Shown in pieces: positions 1 through 8,358 of a stretch of DNA of 25,929 nt. The notes under the pieces are model-generated. The model saw only the letters and a list, made by a program, of their open reading frames with translations. It searched no databases and was not told where the DNA came from. Made by a program: the position numbers and the translations under genes. Each line of letters opens with the position of its first letter. Positions within the stretch are counted from its first letter, which is position 1. Source of the DNA: Tubiluchus corallicola (lineage: Eukaryota; Priapulida; Priapulimorpha; Priapulimorphida; Tubiluchidae); NCBI GenBank assembly GCA_030141605.1, contig JAQGDQ010002469.1:1-25929 (forward strand), in the 5' to 3' direction.

Positions 1-176
1 CTGAATATTACCATGTTTTAGCCTTTTTTTGCAAAGGCCAGATATTCTCCATAGCAAAATTAATATAATTTCTGATAGGGCCTCTGATAATTTCAAAGAC
101 AAGCACAAACATGCATAAGTTTTTCAAAAAAATTCTCTCTGCCAGCCATTCTGTTGTTCTAAGTATTATTCATAAT

Positions 177-320
<144 letters not shown>

Positions 321-376
321 TCAAAATTAGCAAAATACTGTTTAAAAACACTCAGTAAAAATTCTGCAGCTGCAAC

Positions 377-398
377 CTAGTGTAGTCTTCTACACTAG
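377..398. repeat. Short perfect inverted repeat
   Basis: The nine bases CTAGTGTAG are followed by TCTT and then by the exact reverse complement CTACACTAG. The hairpin would have a 9-bp stem and a 4-base loop. It lies in the host intron and no function can be assigned. Confidence 0.6.
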
Positions 399-851
399 TT
401 AAGCAAGTTCTATTTGTCTAAGTGAACCCAAACATATCCTATACAAGTGTGGTTTTCAATGTCAAATGATTTCAGATGAAAATCTTTTGAGAGGTATAAA
501 TTGTACCTTGTCTAAAAACCAATCAAAATAGAAACTGTTCTATTCTCATTATGATCTATTGTCAGGCATAGAGCTGTTCCCTGATTGGTCAGTTATAAAT
601 AATTAGAAATGTTCAGTGTACATTACAAGAGAAAGGGATATCAGTATAAATATGCATTTAAGTTTTGCTTAAGTTAAGTTAATGCATAGACTATTTGTTT
701 TGTAAAGGAGTCTTTAACAATGAAATTAATCATGATACACTAGTGCAGAACAACGCATACACAATCTGCATGTGCACAAAATTAAATGGAACAGTGACTT
801 ATATACTAGACGAGTTCTCCACAGATATGATTTTCTTAGCAGACTGACACC

Positions 852-1150
852 CAGTAGCGGATAGCCCTATAGGCTGAAGCCTAAGGCCCGGGATCAAAAG
901 GGGCCCGGCAAAATAAAACGAAAAAAAAATTTTTTTTGTAAAAAAAAAATAAATTGACAAAAGAGCAAGGGGCCAGCCAAAATAAAATATAGAAAAAAGT
1001 TTTTTTTTCAAAAGTCAGTCACTATATTTCAAATCGGGTTTACACAAATCAAGTTTGCACAATTTAAACGTTTTAAAAGGCCCGTTCCAACATTTAAAGG
1101 GCCCGTTCCAAGCTCAAGCCTAAGGCCCATAAAATCATAATCCGTCGCTG
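852..1150. mobile_element. Non-autonomous hAT-type DNA transposon (MITE) with 8-bp target duplication
   Basis: The element begins CAGTAGCGGAT and, read from its other end on the opposite strand, CAGCGACGGAT; these termini match at 8 of 11 positions and resemble the CAG..GCG-type ends of hAT elements. It is flanked by identical 8-base direct repeats, CTGACACC at 844-851 and 1151-1158, the target duplication size of the hAT superfamily. Inside, AAGCCTAAGGCCC occurs at 877-889 and 1116-1128, GGCCCGTTCCAA at 1079-1090 and 1100-1111, and two related segments beginning near 897 and 967 each carry long A and T runs. There is no transposase. It lies in the predicted ICA1-like last intron and would have been mobilised by a partner element elsewhere. 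Confidence 0.75.
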
Positions 1151-1483
1151 CTGACACCTCCACTATCTCCATCACCTCTGCTATTGCTGTTAAAAAATTA
1201 ACAAACTTCCAATTATGGCTAAGACATCTCTGCCAGACTAGTGACTCATTTGCGAAGTTTTCCTGCATTATTAGGCCTTGAATACTACCTACATTGAATA
1301 GGCCTAGCCACTGAGTACTGAATCCTAACTTGCAGTGCATCAAACTTTTTTGTTGTACTTATGTATTTTTTGAACATATTTTTGAACATTCTACGCAATG
1401 TCATGATAACTCTATAAGTACAAAATTCAAATTTTTCAGATCATTATGAGCATAATGTGATACAAACAACTTGCAGTACATAC

Positions 1484-1554
1484 CATTTTGGTTTGTGATT
1501 TAGTAGGCTTAGGATGATCTTCTGATGGTCCAGTCGATTGTAGTGTCTTATTAG
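1484..1554 (-). CDS. Predicted internal exon of the host gene upstream of the ICA1-like terminal exon
   Basis: On the minus strand the acceptor CTTTTACAG is followed by 71 bases without a stop in the relevant frame, then a donor ATG|GTATGT. The segment encodes a Ser/Thr/Pro/Lys-rich stretch (contains STGPSEDHPKPTKSQTKM). It starts with two bases that complete a codon begun by the single last base of the segment at 2345-2073, and it ends in phase 0, as the terminal exon at 281 requires. No domain is recognised. The low-complexity composition would suit the variable linker of ICA69, but that is inference. Confidence 0.45.
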
Positions 1555-2072
1555 CTGTAAAAGGCGATGATAATATTAGAATGTGTATACAACAGTGTAA
1601 GCTACGCATAGTTGTTTTGCTGGTTCGAAATGTCCAAAAAATCTGAATATATGAACATTACCATTTCTGAAATAACTACTTAAATACAAAAATTTCTAAA
1701 ATGCATTTGTGAACTTTATGAATGGAAAAGAAAGAAATTACAAAAGCTTAAAATTTATGAACTCAAACTGAAGTAAGAAATCCAAGCACAAATAAACTTC
1801 ATGCAAACTATACCAAAAAGCAAAAAAATAGAAACAGAAGAGTCAATAAATAAACCATTTGTAAATAAATGACCAGTGACAACCAGCTACCACAGAATAA
1901 CACTTGCTTTCAGGTAATACAATGACAAATTTTTCCCAAAAACCTTACTAAAAAACATTTCTCCACTAAGTGACTAGACGCAAATTCACCTTACCACGCA
2001 CCAATTCAAAAAAGCGAATTTAACTTCAAACACCTCAACCAGAACTATTAAAAAGTGACATTTAAAGCATAC
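1555..2072 (-). other. Predicted host intron
   Basis: An AT-rich stretch between the donor G|GTATGC (GT at 2072-2071) and the acceptor CTTTTACAG at 1555-1563, minus strand. I see no gene, repeat or conserved motif in it. Confidence 0.4.
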
Positions 2073-2345
2073 CAAAATTCTCCCGAGTAAGATCCACACA
2101 TTCACTTGTGGCCATAGTTCCTGGTTCTCTATCTTCAATGATATTGCCATCTTCATTGACAAATGGATTGTTTACACCATACTCCTCAGTAAAATTTATA
2201 CTTTTTGGATTATTATCAATTTAGGTTCAGCTGATTCAAAAGCAGCTTGCTCACACAATTTTCGAAAATTTTCTACATCTTGCTCTGTTAGTAGACGATT
2301 AGGGAAACAATATTTTGACAACAGTAACTGAGCTTCGTCAGCCAT
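2073..2345 (-). CDS. Predicted host exon with an apparent one-base deletion
   Basis: From an ATG at 2345 (GTAATGG context) the minus strand reads MADEAQLLLSKYCFPNRLL and on to ...AAFESAEPK. It then needs one extra base near 2220-2222 to continue as DNNPKSINFTEEYGVNNPFV ... VDLTRENF and reach a donor G|GTATGC at 2073/2072. With the base restored the length is 91 codons plus one base, matching the two leading bases of the next exon. The frame is also open for about a dozen codons upstream of the ATG (after a TAA), so this may be an internal exon rather than a first exon. The protein is not recognised. The missing base lies in an A run, suggesting a sequencing error; a decayed gene is the alternative. 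The bacterial block starts only about 110 bases upstream. Confidence 0.42.
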
Positions 2346-2449
2346 TACCTGCTTCTGTTTTTTCCTTTGTGCTTACAGTGTTTCATGCTCATTTGATACT
2401 AGACCCAGGATATGGACCTATATTATGAGTGGAAAAACAATTACACGAA

Positions 2450-2462
2450 AACAATATATAGG
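2450..2462. other. Left host/bacterial junction
   Basis: To the right of about 2456 the minus strand reads as the N-terminal part of HemB up to ...CLFPI. To the left the frame runs on as YCFRVIVFPLII and stops at 2418, with no resemblance to HemB. No transposon end, direct repeat, tRNA or poly-A tract marks the boundary. The exact base is uncertain by several positions. Confidence 0.7.
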
Positions 2463-2696
2463 AAAGAGACAGAATGTTTTTATTCCCAATTTCATACAGT
2501 TTTCTACTTCTTTCATTAGCAAATCTAATGATAGGCGAGCAATTCCAGGCATAGAATGAATTTTTTCTTTTTTATTAATTCCATCTAATAAAAACATTGG
2601 GTAGATAAGTTCTTGAACCATTACAGTAGTGTTTTCTACTAATTTTCTAATAGTTTCACTTTTTCTGTTTCTTCTAGGTCTATGGATAATGTTCAT
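2456..2696 (-). pseudogene. hemB: HemB (delta-aminolevulinate dehydratase / porphobilinogen synthase), N-terminal fragment
   Basis: HemB condenses two 5-aminolevulinate molecules to porphobilinogen in heme biosynthesis. The start is intact: HRPRRNRKSETIRKLVENT, then ELIYPMFLLDGINKKEKI, SMPGIARLSLD and LGIKTFCLFPI are the conserved order of motifs at the N-terminus of the family. Only about 80 of the usual 320-330 residues are present; the frame then enters unrelated host-like sequence and stops at 2418. The zinc-binding region and both active-site lysines are therefore missing and the fragment cannot be functional as it stands. The break is at the edge of the bacterial block, so the gene is probably whole in its real genome. 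A promoter-like pair lies upstream at 2763-2795. Confidence 0.82.
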
Positions 2697-2762
2697 AACA
2701 TGTTAAAGTTTAATGATTATAGATAGAGTACTGCAATAGATTGCAAATAAAAATACTTGAGC

Positions 2763-2795
2763 CAAATGTAGTAAAAAATCATTAAAAAATGTCAA
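2763..2795 (-). promoter_or_regulatory. Candidate Bacteroidota-type promoter for hemB
   Basis: On the minus strand TTG (2795-2793), 22 bases, then TACATTTG (2770-2763), which fits the TAnnTTTG -7 box of Bacteroidota sigma factor; the spacing is at the long end. Transcription would start about 60 bases before the hemB ATG. The pattern is short and the region AT-rich, so chance is possible. Confidence 0.35.
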
Positions 2796-2878
2796 TAATG
2801 TATCAAAAAACTTTACTATTCAGGGCATGATATTTTTATTTTATCTTCATTTTTTTGATATAAAAGAGTAGGAGAGGG

Positions 2879-3946
2879 CTAAAATTTAGAAGGGTCTACT
2901 ACTACATATTTTATTGCTTTTTTCAAGTAGGTGTACGTAATGTGTACCAACCCATCATTTGTTTGGATTATAGAAGGATAAGAGTACTCGCCCTCTTCAT
3001 TTTCAAGTACCAATACTTGTTTCCAAGAGGTGTTATCAGCAGAAATGGCAATATTTAGGGGTGTTTTTTTGCCAACTTTTTCATTATTATTTTTTTTCAC
3101 GTGATTATATACTAACAGTTGGCGTCCATCTTTTAATGTTATTCCATCAATAGCTCCATTTGGATTGGGAAGTGTTGTGGCAGTCATTGCTTGCCATGTT
3201 TTTCCATTGTCATTTGAGGTGGTTTGTACAATAACTCCATTTTTTGTTCTACACAGTGCTATTAGTGTATTATTAGAAGTAAATAAAATGGTAGGTTGTA
3301 TCGCATCATACTTTTTGTTATTGTCCACAGGCTTGGTTTTATTCCAAGTTATCCCTAAGTCAGTAGTGTATTCAAAATGTACTTTCCATCCATTATTTTC
3401 TGAGCTTGAAGGGCACAAGATTGTTTTATCAGAGAGTTGCACAGGTTTGTTTTTTACAGCCCCCACAATGCCTTCGGGTAGTACGGTTCCATCTGTCCAG
3501 TTGTCACCATAATCATCAGATGTGGTTAACTCTCCCCACCATGTACTTGGGCTGTTGCCCACTTTATAGAACATCATCAAATGGTTCTCTTTTGGTAAAA
3601 AAAGAACAGGGTTCCAACAGGCATAACGTTGTTTTTTTTGGGGTCTTATTCCATTAATTACCTCTTTAGGCTTAGAAAAACTACTATTTTCTTTTTTTGC
3701 AAGCCAAATGCTTACATCATTTGCTCTCTCTTTGGATCCGCTGACAAATGCTATTAAAATTCCTTTTGGAGTGGCAACTAATGTAGAAGTGTGACACATT
3801 GGAGCGGGGCTTTCGATGAGTTCATTTTTTACATAGCCTGCTTGTTGTTCTATTATTACTTTTTTATTTTTTTGTTTCAAATTACAGCCAAACACAGTAG
3901 CTAATACAAAAGCTACCAAGAATAAATTATATATTATAGATTTCAA
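2879..3946 (-). CDS. Sialidase-like (BNR/Asp-box) lipoprotein
   Basis: This 355-residue protein begins with a lipoprotein signal peptide; the lipobox ends at Cys21 (TVFGC), so it should be lipid-anchored in the cell envelope. The body is a BNR_2-type six-bladed propeller: an N-terminal MCHTSTLVATPKG segment, NPVLF and YKVGNSPSTWWGELTTSDD typical of this subfamily, and Asp-box-like motifs SDDYGDNW, TDLGITW and SNDNGKTW, with a weaker SADNTSW. Members hydrolyse or otherwise process terminal sugars of glycans, but the substrate here cannot be read from sequence, and the arginine triad of true sialidases is not evident to me. It lies 27 bases after asd on the same strand, suggesting co-transcription. 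There is no T9SS C-terminal sorting domain. Confidence 0.72.
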   Translation of the reverse strand: MKSIIYNLFLVAFVLATVFGCNLKQKNKKVIIEQQAGYVKNELIESPAPMCHTSTLVATPKGILIAFVSGSKERANDVSIWLAKKENSSFSKPKEVINGIRPQKKQRYACWNPVLFLPKENHLMMFYKVGNSPSTWWGELTTSDDYGDNWTDGTVLPEGIVGAVKNKPVQLSDKTILCPSSSENNGWKVHFEYTTDLGITWNKTKPVDNNKKYDAIQPTILFTSNNTLIALCRTKNGVIVQTTSNDNGKTWQAMTATTLPNPNGAIDGITLKDGRQLLVYNHVKKNNNEKVGKKTPLNIAISADNTSWKQVLVLENEEGEYSYPSIIQTNDGLVHITYTYLKKAIKYVVVDPSKF

Positions 3947-3973
3947 ATTGTTGTTGTTAACTAGGGTTGATAA

Positions 3974-4963
3974 TTAAATTAATTGATGTTCTACTGTATA
4001 TTTTGCAATTTGCAAAGCGTTAGTGGCAGCGCCTATTCTCAAATTGTCGCCTACTATCCACATGTTTAAAGTTTTAGGTTGGGTTTCATCGCGCCTAACT
4101 CTTCCAACAAAAACTTCATTTTTTCCATGAGATAAAATAGGCATTGGATAGAGATTATTTTGCACATCATCTTGCAATATAACAGAAGGGGTCTTTTTTA
4201 GAATTTCAAGTACATGATTTATATCAAACTCATCATAAAACTCTACATTTACTGCCTCTGAATGCCCTCCAATAGTAGGAATTCTTACCGCAGTAGCAGT
4301 TACTTGAATATGTTCGTCGTTAAAAATTTTTTTAGTTTCATTAACCATTTTCATTTCTTCTTTTGTGTATCCATTTTCAAAAAAAGCATCTATATGAGGA
4401 AGTACATTTAAATCTATATTATAAGGATACACTTTTTCATGGGGAATGTTTTTTCTTTCTCCCATAAGTTGTTCTACGGCTTTTTTCCCTGTTCCCGTCA
4501 CTGATTGATAGGTAGATATTACTACTCTTTTGAGCCTATATGCTTCATGTAATTTACTTAAAGCAATAACCAATTGTATAGTGGAACAATTGGGGTTGGC
4601 AATAATTTTATCTTGCTTTGTCAAAGTATTGGCATTGATGGAAGGGACTATCAATTTTTTATCTTTGTCTATTCGCCATGCAGAAGAGTTGTCTATTACA
4701 GTAGTTCCTACTGCAGCAAATTTAGGAGCATACATTAATGAAATAGAGGAGCCTGCTGAAAAGATAGCAATATTTGGTTTTTTGCTAATAGCGTCTTCTA
4801 TAGAAAGAATTTTATATGTTTTTTCTTTAAAAGATATTTTTTTATTTACTGACTTTTCAGATGCGACCAATAGCAACTCATCAAAAGGAAAATTGAGTTC
4901 GTCAATTACTTTTAAAATTTCACTTCCTACCAACCCTGTTATACCTACAATAGCTAATTTCAT
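3974..4963 (-). CDS. asd: Aspartate-semialdehyde dehydrogenase
   Basis: This enzyme reduces aspartyl-4-phosphate to aspartate 4-semialdehyde with NADPH, the branch point to lysine/diaminopimelate, threonine and methionine. The 329-residue protein starts with the nucleotide-binding GITGLVGSEIL (residues 7-17), has the active-site NPNCSTIQL with Cys126, the STYQSVTGTGK segment holding the conserved Gln, and the IGGHSEAVNVEF segment with the catalytic His. Length is normal and the frame is intact. It follows the Gfo/Idh gene by 54 bases and precedes the sialidase-like gene by 27 bases, all minus strand. The neighbours do not suggest an amino-acid operon. Confidence 0.93.
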   Translation of the reverse strand: MKLAIVGITGLVGSEILKVIDELNFPFDELLLVASEKSVNKKISFKEKTYKILSIEDAISKKPNIAIFSAGSSISLMYAPKFAAVGTTVIDNSSAWRIDKDKKLIVPSINANTLTKQDKIIANPNCSTIQLVIALSKLHEAYRLKRVVISTYQSVTGTGKKAVEQLMGERKNIPHEKVYPYNIDLNVLPHIDAFFENGYTKEEMKMVNETKKIFNDEHIQVTATAVRIPTIGGHSEAVNVEFYDEFDINHVLEILKKTPSVILQDDVQNNLYPMPILSHGKNEVFVGRVRRDETQPKTLNMWIVGDNLRIGAATNALQIAKYTVEHQLI

Positions 4964-5017
4964 ATTTGTTTATTATCAATTTTATCTCTTATTTATTTAT
5001 AAAATACCATCAGTAGT

Positions 5018-6016
5018 TTATCTGTCATCTGACTTAAATTTCACTCCCACTTGTTGCCTAGCTTCATCTATTATTTGCATCACGTTTTTTGATAATTGAA
5101 ACGTATTTATACTTGATTCTATCTTTTTTTGTTGGAGCATTTCAATAAAGTGCTTCACTTCATAAAGCAATTTGGTGTTTTGATGCTTTACGGAAATGTC
5201 TTCCTCTGTTCCATCGTTATAGTGGATTTTTACCCCTTCAACATTGGATATTTTCCGAATTACAATTGTTCCTTTCTCTCCCTGTATTTCACTGGGAATA
5301 AAGGAGTTTGTTATTTTTGATGAAAACACAGTAGCTTCAATGTCATCATTATATTTGAGTAATAGAGTTGTGGAACCATCTATTTTTGAAGGTAGAATAT
5401 TTGATATAGATTTTATTTGTTTAGGCATACCAAATAGATCTATACACACGTATAATGGGTATATTCCAATGTCCATAAGTGATCCTGTTCCAAACTCTGG
5501 ATTAAAAATATTAGGCAATCTTTTCCCTTCCTTAAATGCTTCGTATTGCGAAGAGTATTGACAGTAGTTACCAATATATTTTCTTATTTTCCCTATTTTA
5601 TATAGGTTTTTTTTCACCTCCAAATAGTTGGGCATAAATGTCGTTTTCATGGCTTCCATAAGCAGTACTTTGTTTTTTTGAGCTGCTTGTATCATGCTTT
5701 CTACTTCGTGTAGGTTGGTAGCTAATGGTTTTTCACACAATACATGTTTTTTATACCTTAAAAACATAGAGGCTTGCGAAGAATGCCATGAGTTTGGAGA
5801 AGCAATGTAAACGGCATCTATTGTGTCGCTTTTTGCCATAGCTTCTATATTTGTAAATGTATTTGAAACTTGATGTTTTTGAGCAAATTCTTTTGCTCTT
5901 TCTTCTGAGCGACTATATACCGCATTTAATGCAAAATCAGGCAAATTTTTCCCTGATTCAATAAAGGAGTCTGTTATCCAGTTTGTGCCTATAATTCCAA
6001 ATTTTATTTTTTTCAT
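5018..6016 (-). CDS. Gfo/Idh/MocA family NAD(P)-dependent oxidoreductase
   Basis: The 332-residue protein has an N-terminal Rossmann fold beginning GIIGTNWITDSF (residues 7-18), the family signature CEKPLATN with Glu95-Lys96-Pro97, and the C-terminal alpha/beta domain beginning around residue 125. The motif MDIGIYPLYV around Asp182-Tyr186 replaces the D...H pair of sugar dehydrogenases and resembles the dihydrodiol dehydrogenase-like branch, where Tyr is the proton donor. The substrate is unknown; sugars, inositols or related polyols are typical. It begins 31 bases after the PorE-like gene. Pairing with a sialidase-like protein two genes on would suit a role in sugar catabolism, but this is inference. 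Confidence 0.85.
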   Translation of the reverse strand: MKKIKFGIIGTNWITDSFIESGKNLPDFALNAVYSRSEERAKEFAQKHQVSNTFTNIEAMAKSDTIDAVYIASPNSWHSSQASMFLRYKKHVLCEKPLATNLHEVESMIQAAQKNKVLLMEAMKTTFMPNYLEVKKNLYKIGKIRKYIGNYCQYSSQYEAFKEGKRLPNIFNPEFGTGSLMDIGIYPLYVCIDLFGMPKQIKSISNILPSKIDGSTTLLLKYNDDIEATVFSSKITNSFIPSEIQGEKGTIVIRKISNVEGVKIHYNDGTEEDISVKHQNTKLLYEVKHFIEMLQQKKIESSINTFQLSKNVMQIIDEARQQVGVKFKSDDR

Positions 6017-6047
6017 GGTACGTTAACCTGTTTTGTTTCTTTTGTTT

Positions 6048-8213
6048 TTATCGATCCCAGTCAATCACATTTTCTAAATTTTGAACGTTAGTATTCTCTT
6101 CTATAAGATCTAAGATACTCTTTTCTTCTGTTATTTCCACCTCTTTTAATTCTACCTCTTTTACTATTTCTTCCTTTTCTTCTTGCTTATCCTTTTTATC
6201 GCTTAATTCTTCACCAAAATCGTCGTACGTTTTGTAGTTAACAATTTTAAACTCTGTTCTTCTATTTTTTTGATGTAGAGTTTCCTGCTCTTCTGTTGTT
6301 TTTTTGCTATTAATTTCTTCATTAGAAACCAGTAATTGAGACTTTCCATATCCTCTGGCTATCAACCGTTCAGAGCTTATATCTTTATTAATGAGGTATT
6401 CTATCACCGACTTGGCCCGTTTGTTTGATAACTCTAAATTATAGGATTCGGTTTGCCTGCTATCTGTGTGAGAACTAATTTCTACAACAATATGTGGGTT
6501 ATCTACTAAAAAAGCAGCAAATTTATCAAGCTCTAGCGCTGCATCAAGACGTATATCCCATTTGTCTAAGTCATAGTAAATATTTTCTAATACGAAGGGC
6601 TTGTTGATAACAATTGGCGAAAGGGTTACTTCTGTTCTAAATATTTTATTAGTAACTAACTGTTTTAAATCCTCTTTAGGTATAGTTTTGCCTTTCATGT
6701 TAAAATAGCTTCTAGATGTAATATAAGCATTTTTTTCCGCAACTAAATAGTACTCTTCTTCGGGGTAAACTTTAAAAGCAAATTCTCCATTTGCGTCACT
6801 TATGGCTTCATTAATCAAAGAGTTATCACTTGCACTAAATATCTTTACTATAGCATTTGGTAGCGCCACGGAATCTTTATCTTCAGTACCCACTGCCTGT
6901 GTTTTTCCTAATACATAGTAATTGATAACTTTTAAGTTGGGATCTTGGTTAACAAACGTATAAATATCATCATCGCCCTTACCGCCAGATCTATCAGATG
7001 AGAAAAAACCACTTGTTGTAGAAAACAAGAAAATGCCAAAATCGTCTGAAGAAGAATTAATGGGATGTCCTAGGTTTTTTACTATTAAATGTCCTTTTTC
7101 TCTTGTTACCATAAAAACATCTAATTTTCCTAATCCTGGGTGACCATCACTAGAAAAATATAACGTCCCATCTTTCGAAACATAAGGAAAAAGCTCATTG
7201 TCTGGAGTGTTTATTTTTTCCCCAAGGTTTCTGACCCTACCAAATTGCCCCCTATTTCCTTTTGTTGCCACATACAGATCTGTTCCGCCATACCCGCCTT
7301 TTCTGTTTGATGCAAAATACAGCATTTTCCCATTGGGAGAAAATGCTGGAGAAGAGTCCCATGCTTTGGGATCGCTAATTAACAACATTTGAGGCTTTGT
7401 CCACCCAAAATTGGTTCGTTGTGATATGTAGAGATTTACTTCTTCTTCTCCTTTTCTCTTTCCTGTATTTCCCTTTGCAAATACAATGGTATTTCCATCT
7501 GGAGAAATAGTAAAGCATGCTTCATGGGTGTTAGGATTGTTAAAGTTATCTCCAAACATTGTTATTGTGGACAGGTCTACTAAGGCACCTTTTGTGGCTG
7601 CTGAATAAATATTTGTAAAAGGGGTTCCTGTTGCTTGATGTATCTGTTTACTCTCGCGGGAAGATGTGAAATATAGAGTATCGTTAAAGTAAAATGGTGC
7701 ATATTCAGAAAAACTTGTGTTGACAGCTTCTAAGTTTTTTACTCTATAATGACCTTTTTGTCGAGTTAAGCTATCAATAATTTTATAAGCATCTATTTCG
7801 CGTTCTATTTTTTGACGTTCTATTTCATTGTCTAATGGCAAAGCATTAAGGGTGTTATTTAAAAAATCTAAAGCTTTATTGTACTTCTTGTTAGCCTGCA
7901 ATGATTTGACATAGTAGTAAGGCAAGCTTTCTTCTTCTAAACCTTCTTCTATGGCTTTTTGGTAATATGAAGTGGATAATTCTATTTTATTGAATTGTCT
8001 GTAGGTTTCTCCTATTTTGAAGTTAGTTTTACCTGTTTCAAAATTTAATGCTATGGCTTTTTCATAATAGGGCAGGGCTAAGTGATAGTCACCTTTTTGT
8101 ACTTTTTTATCACCTTTTTTTATTGCTATTTTCCCGGCATTGCAAGAAATAAACAACAATAATGTTATGTAACATAATATTAACATTAATCTTTTTTGGT
8201 TTATTTTTTGCAT
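6048..8213 (-). CDS. porE: PorE-like T9SS-associated lipoprotein (TPR, beta-propeller, CRD, OmpA domain)
   Basis: The 721-residue protein has a lipoprotein signal peptide (lipobox Cys24, LFISC), TPR helices at about 25-135, a PD40/WD40-like propeller at about 165-415 (blades such as SPDGNTIVFAKG, SPNGKMLYFASNRKGGYGG, SKDGTLYFSSDG, FFSSDRSGGKGDDDIY), a carboxypeptidase-regulatory-like domain at about 445-530 and an OmpA C-terminal domain at about 555-675 (SSHTDSRQTESYN, LSNKRAKSVIEYL, IARGYGKSQLL). This order is that of Porphyromonas PorE, which links the T9SS to peptidoglycan. Its position just after gldN supports the role. A terminator (8303-8332) separates it from gldN, and a TATATTTG -7-like box at 8260-8253 suggests a promoter of its own, though I find no matching -33 box. 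The last 50 residues form a Glu/Lys-rich charged tail after the OmpA domain. Confidence 0.85.
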   Translation of the reverse strand: MQKINQKRLMLILCYITLLLFISCNAGKIAIKKGDKKVQKGDYHLALPYYEKAIALNFETGKTNFKIGETYRQFNKIELSTSYYQKAIEEGLEEESLPYYYVKSLQANKKYNKALDFLNNTLNALPLDNEIERQKIEREIDAYKIIDSLTRQKGHYRVKNLEAVNTSFSEYAPFYFNDTLYFTSSRESKQIHQATGTPFTNIYSAATKGALVDLSTITMFGDNFNNPNTHEACFTISPDGNTIVFAKGNTGKRKGEEEVNLYISQRTNFGWTKPQMLLISDPKAWDSSPAFSPNGKMLYFASNRKGGYGGTDLYVATKGNRGQFGRVRNLGEKINTPDNELFPYVSKDGTLYFSSDGHPGLGKLDVFMVTREKGHLIVKNLGHPINSSSDDFGIFLFSTTSGFFSSDRSGGKGDDDIYTFVNQDPNLKVINYYVLGKTQAVGTEDKDSVALPNAIVKIFSASDNSLINEAISDANGEFAFKVYPEEEYYLVAEKNAYITSRSYFNMKGKTIPKEDLKQLVTNKIFRTEVTLSPIVINKPFVLENIYYDLDKWDIRLDAALELDKFAAFLVDNPHIVVEISSHTDSRQTESYNLELSNKRAKSVIEYLINKDISSERLIARGYGKSQLLVSNEEINSKKTTEEQETLHQKNRRTEFKIVNYKTYDDFGEELSDKKDKQEEKEEIVKEVELKEVEITEEKSILDLIEENTNVQNLENVIDWDR

Positions 8214-8302
8214 TCGTGTAATCCTTTACAAGGATGTGGTAATAAATTTATACAAATATAGATTTTATATAGCAGAATAAAAAGTGAAATCTCGTAACAT
8301 TA

Positions 8303-8332
8303 AAAAAGGGAGAATTTAAGTTCTCCCTTTTT
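8303..8332. terminator. Bidirectional Rho-independent terminator between gldN and the PorE-like gene
   Basis: AAAAAGGGAGAA (8303-8314) pairs perfectly with TTCTCCCTTTTT (8321-8332) around a 6-base loop. The A and T runs give a U-tract on either strand. It lies directly downstream of gldN and should end the porP-gldKLMN transcript. Confidence 0.8.
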
Positions 8333-8358
8333 ATATTTTATGTATACCTTGTTTTTTG

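Noticed and set aside
799-1011. Minus-strand open frame of 70 codons rich in Phe and Lys
   Set aside because: Its composition comes from the A and T runs of the hAT element, not from coding.
1160-1195. A further exon after the acceptor-like TTTTTTAACAG on the minus strand
   Set aside because: The frame required by the phase-0 exon at 1484 meets a stop at once (CAA TAG), and the open frame would run into the transposon.
1029-1343. Minus-strand open frame of 104 codons
   Set aside because: It runs across the right half of the hAT element and its target duplication into intron sequence, so the frame is fortuitous.
2879-3946. Sialidase-like protein as a T9SS cargo
   Set aside because: It has a lipobox and no C-terminal sorting domain of type A or B.
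4530-5099. Plus-strand open frame of 189 codons opposite asd
   Set aside because: It is antisense to the well-supported asd and Gfo/Idh genes and encodes no recognisable protein; long antisense frames are expected with this codon bias.
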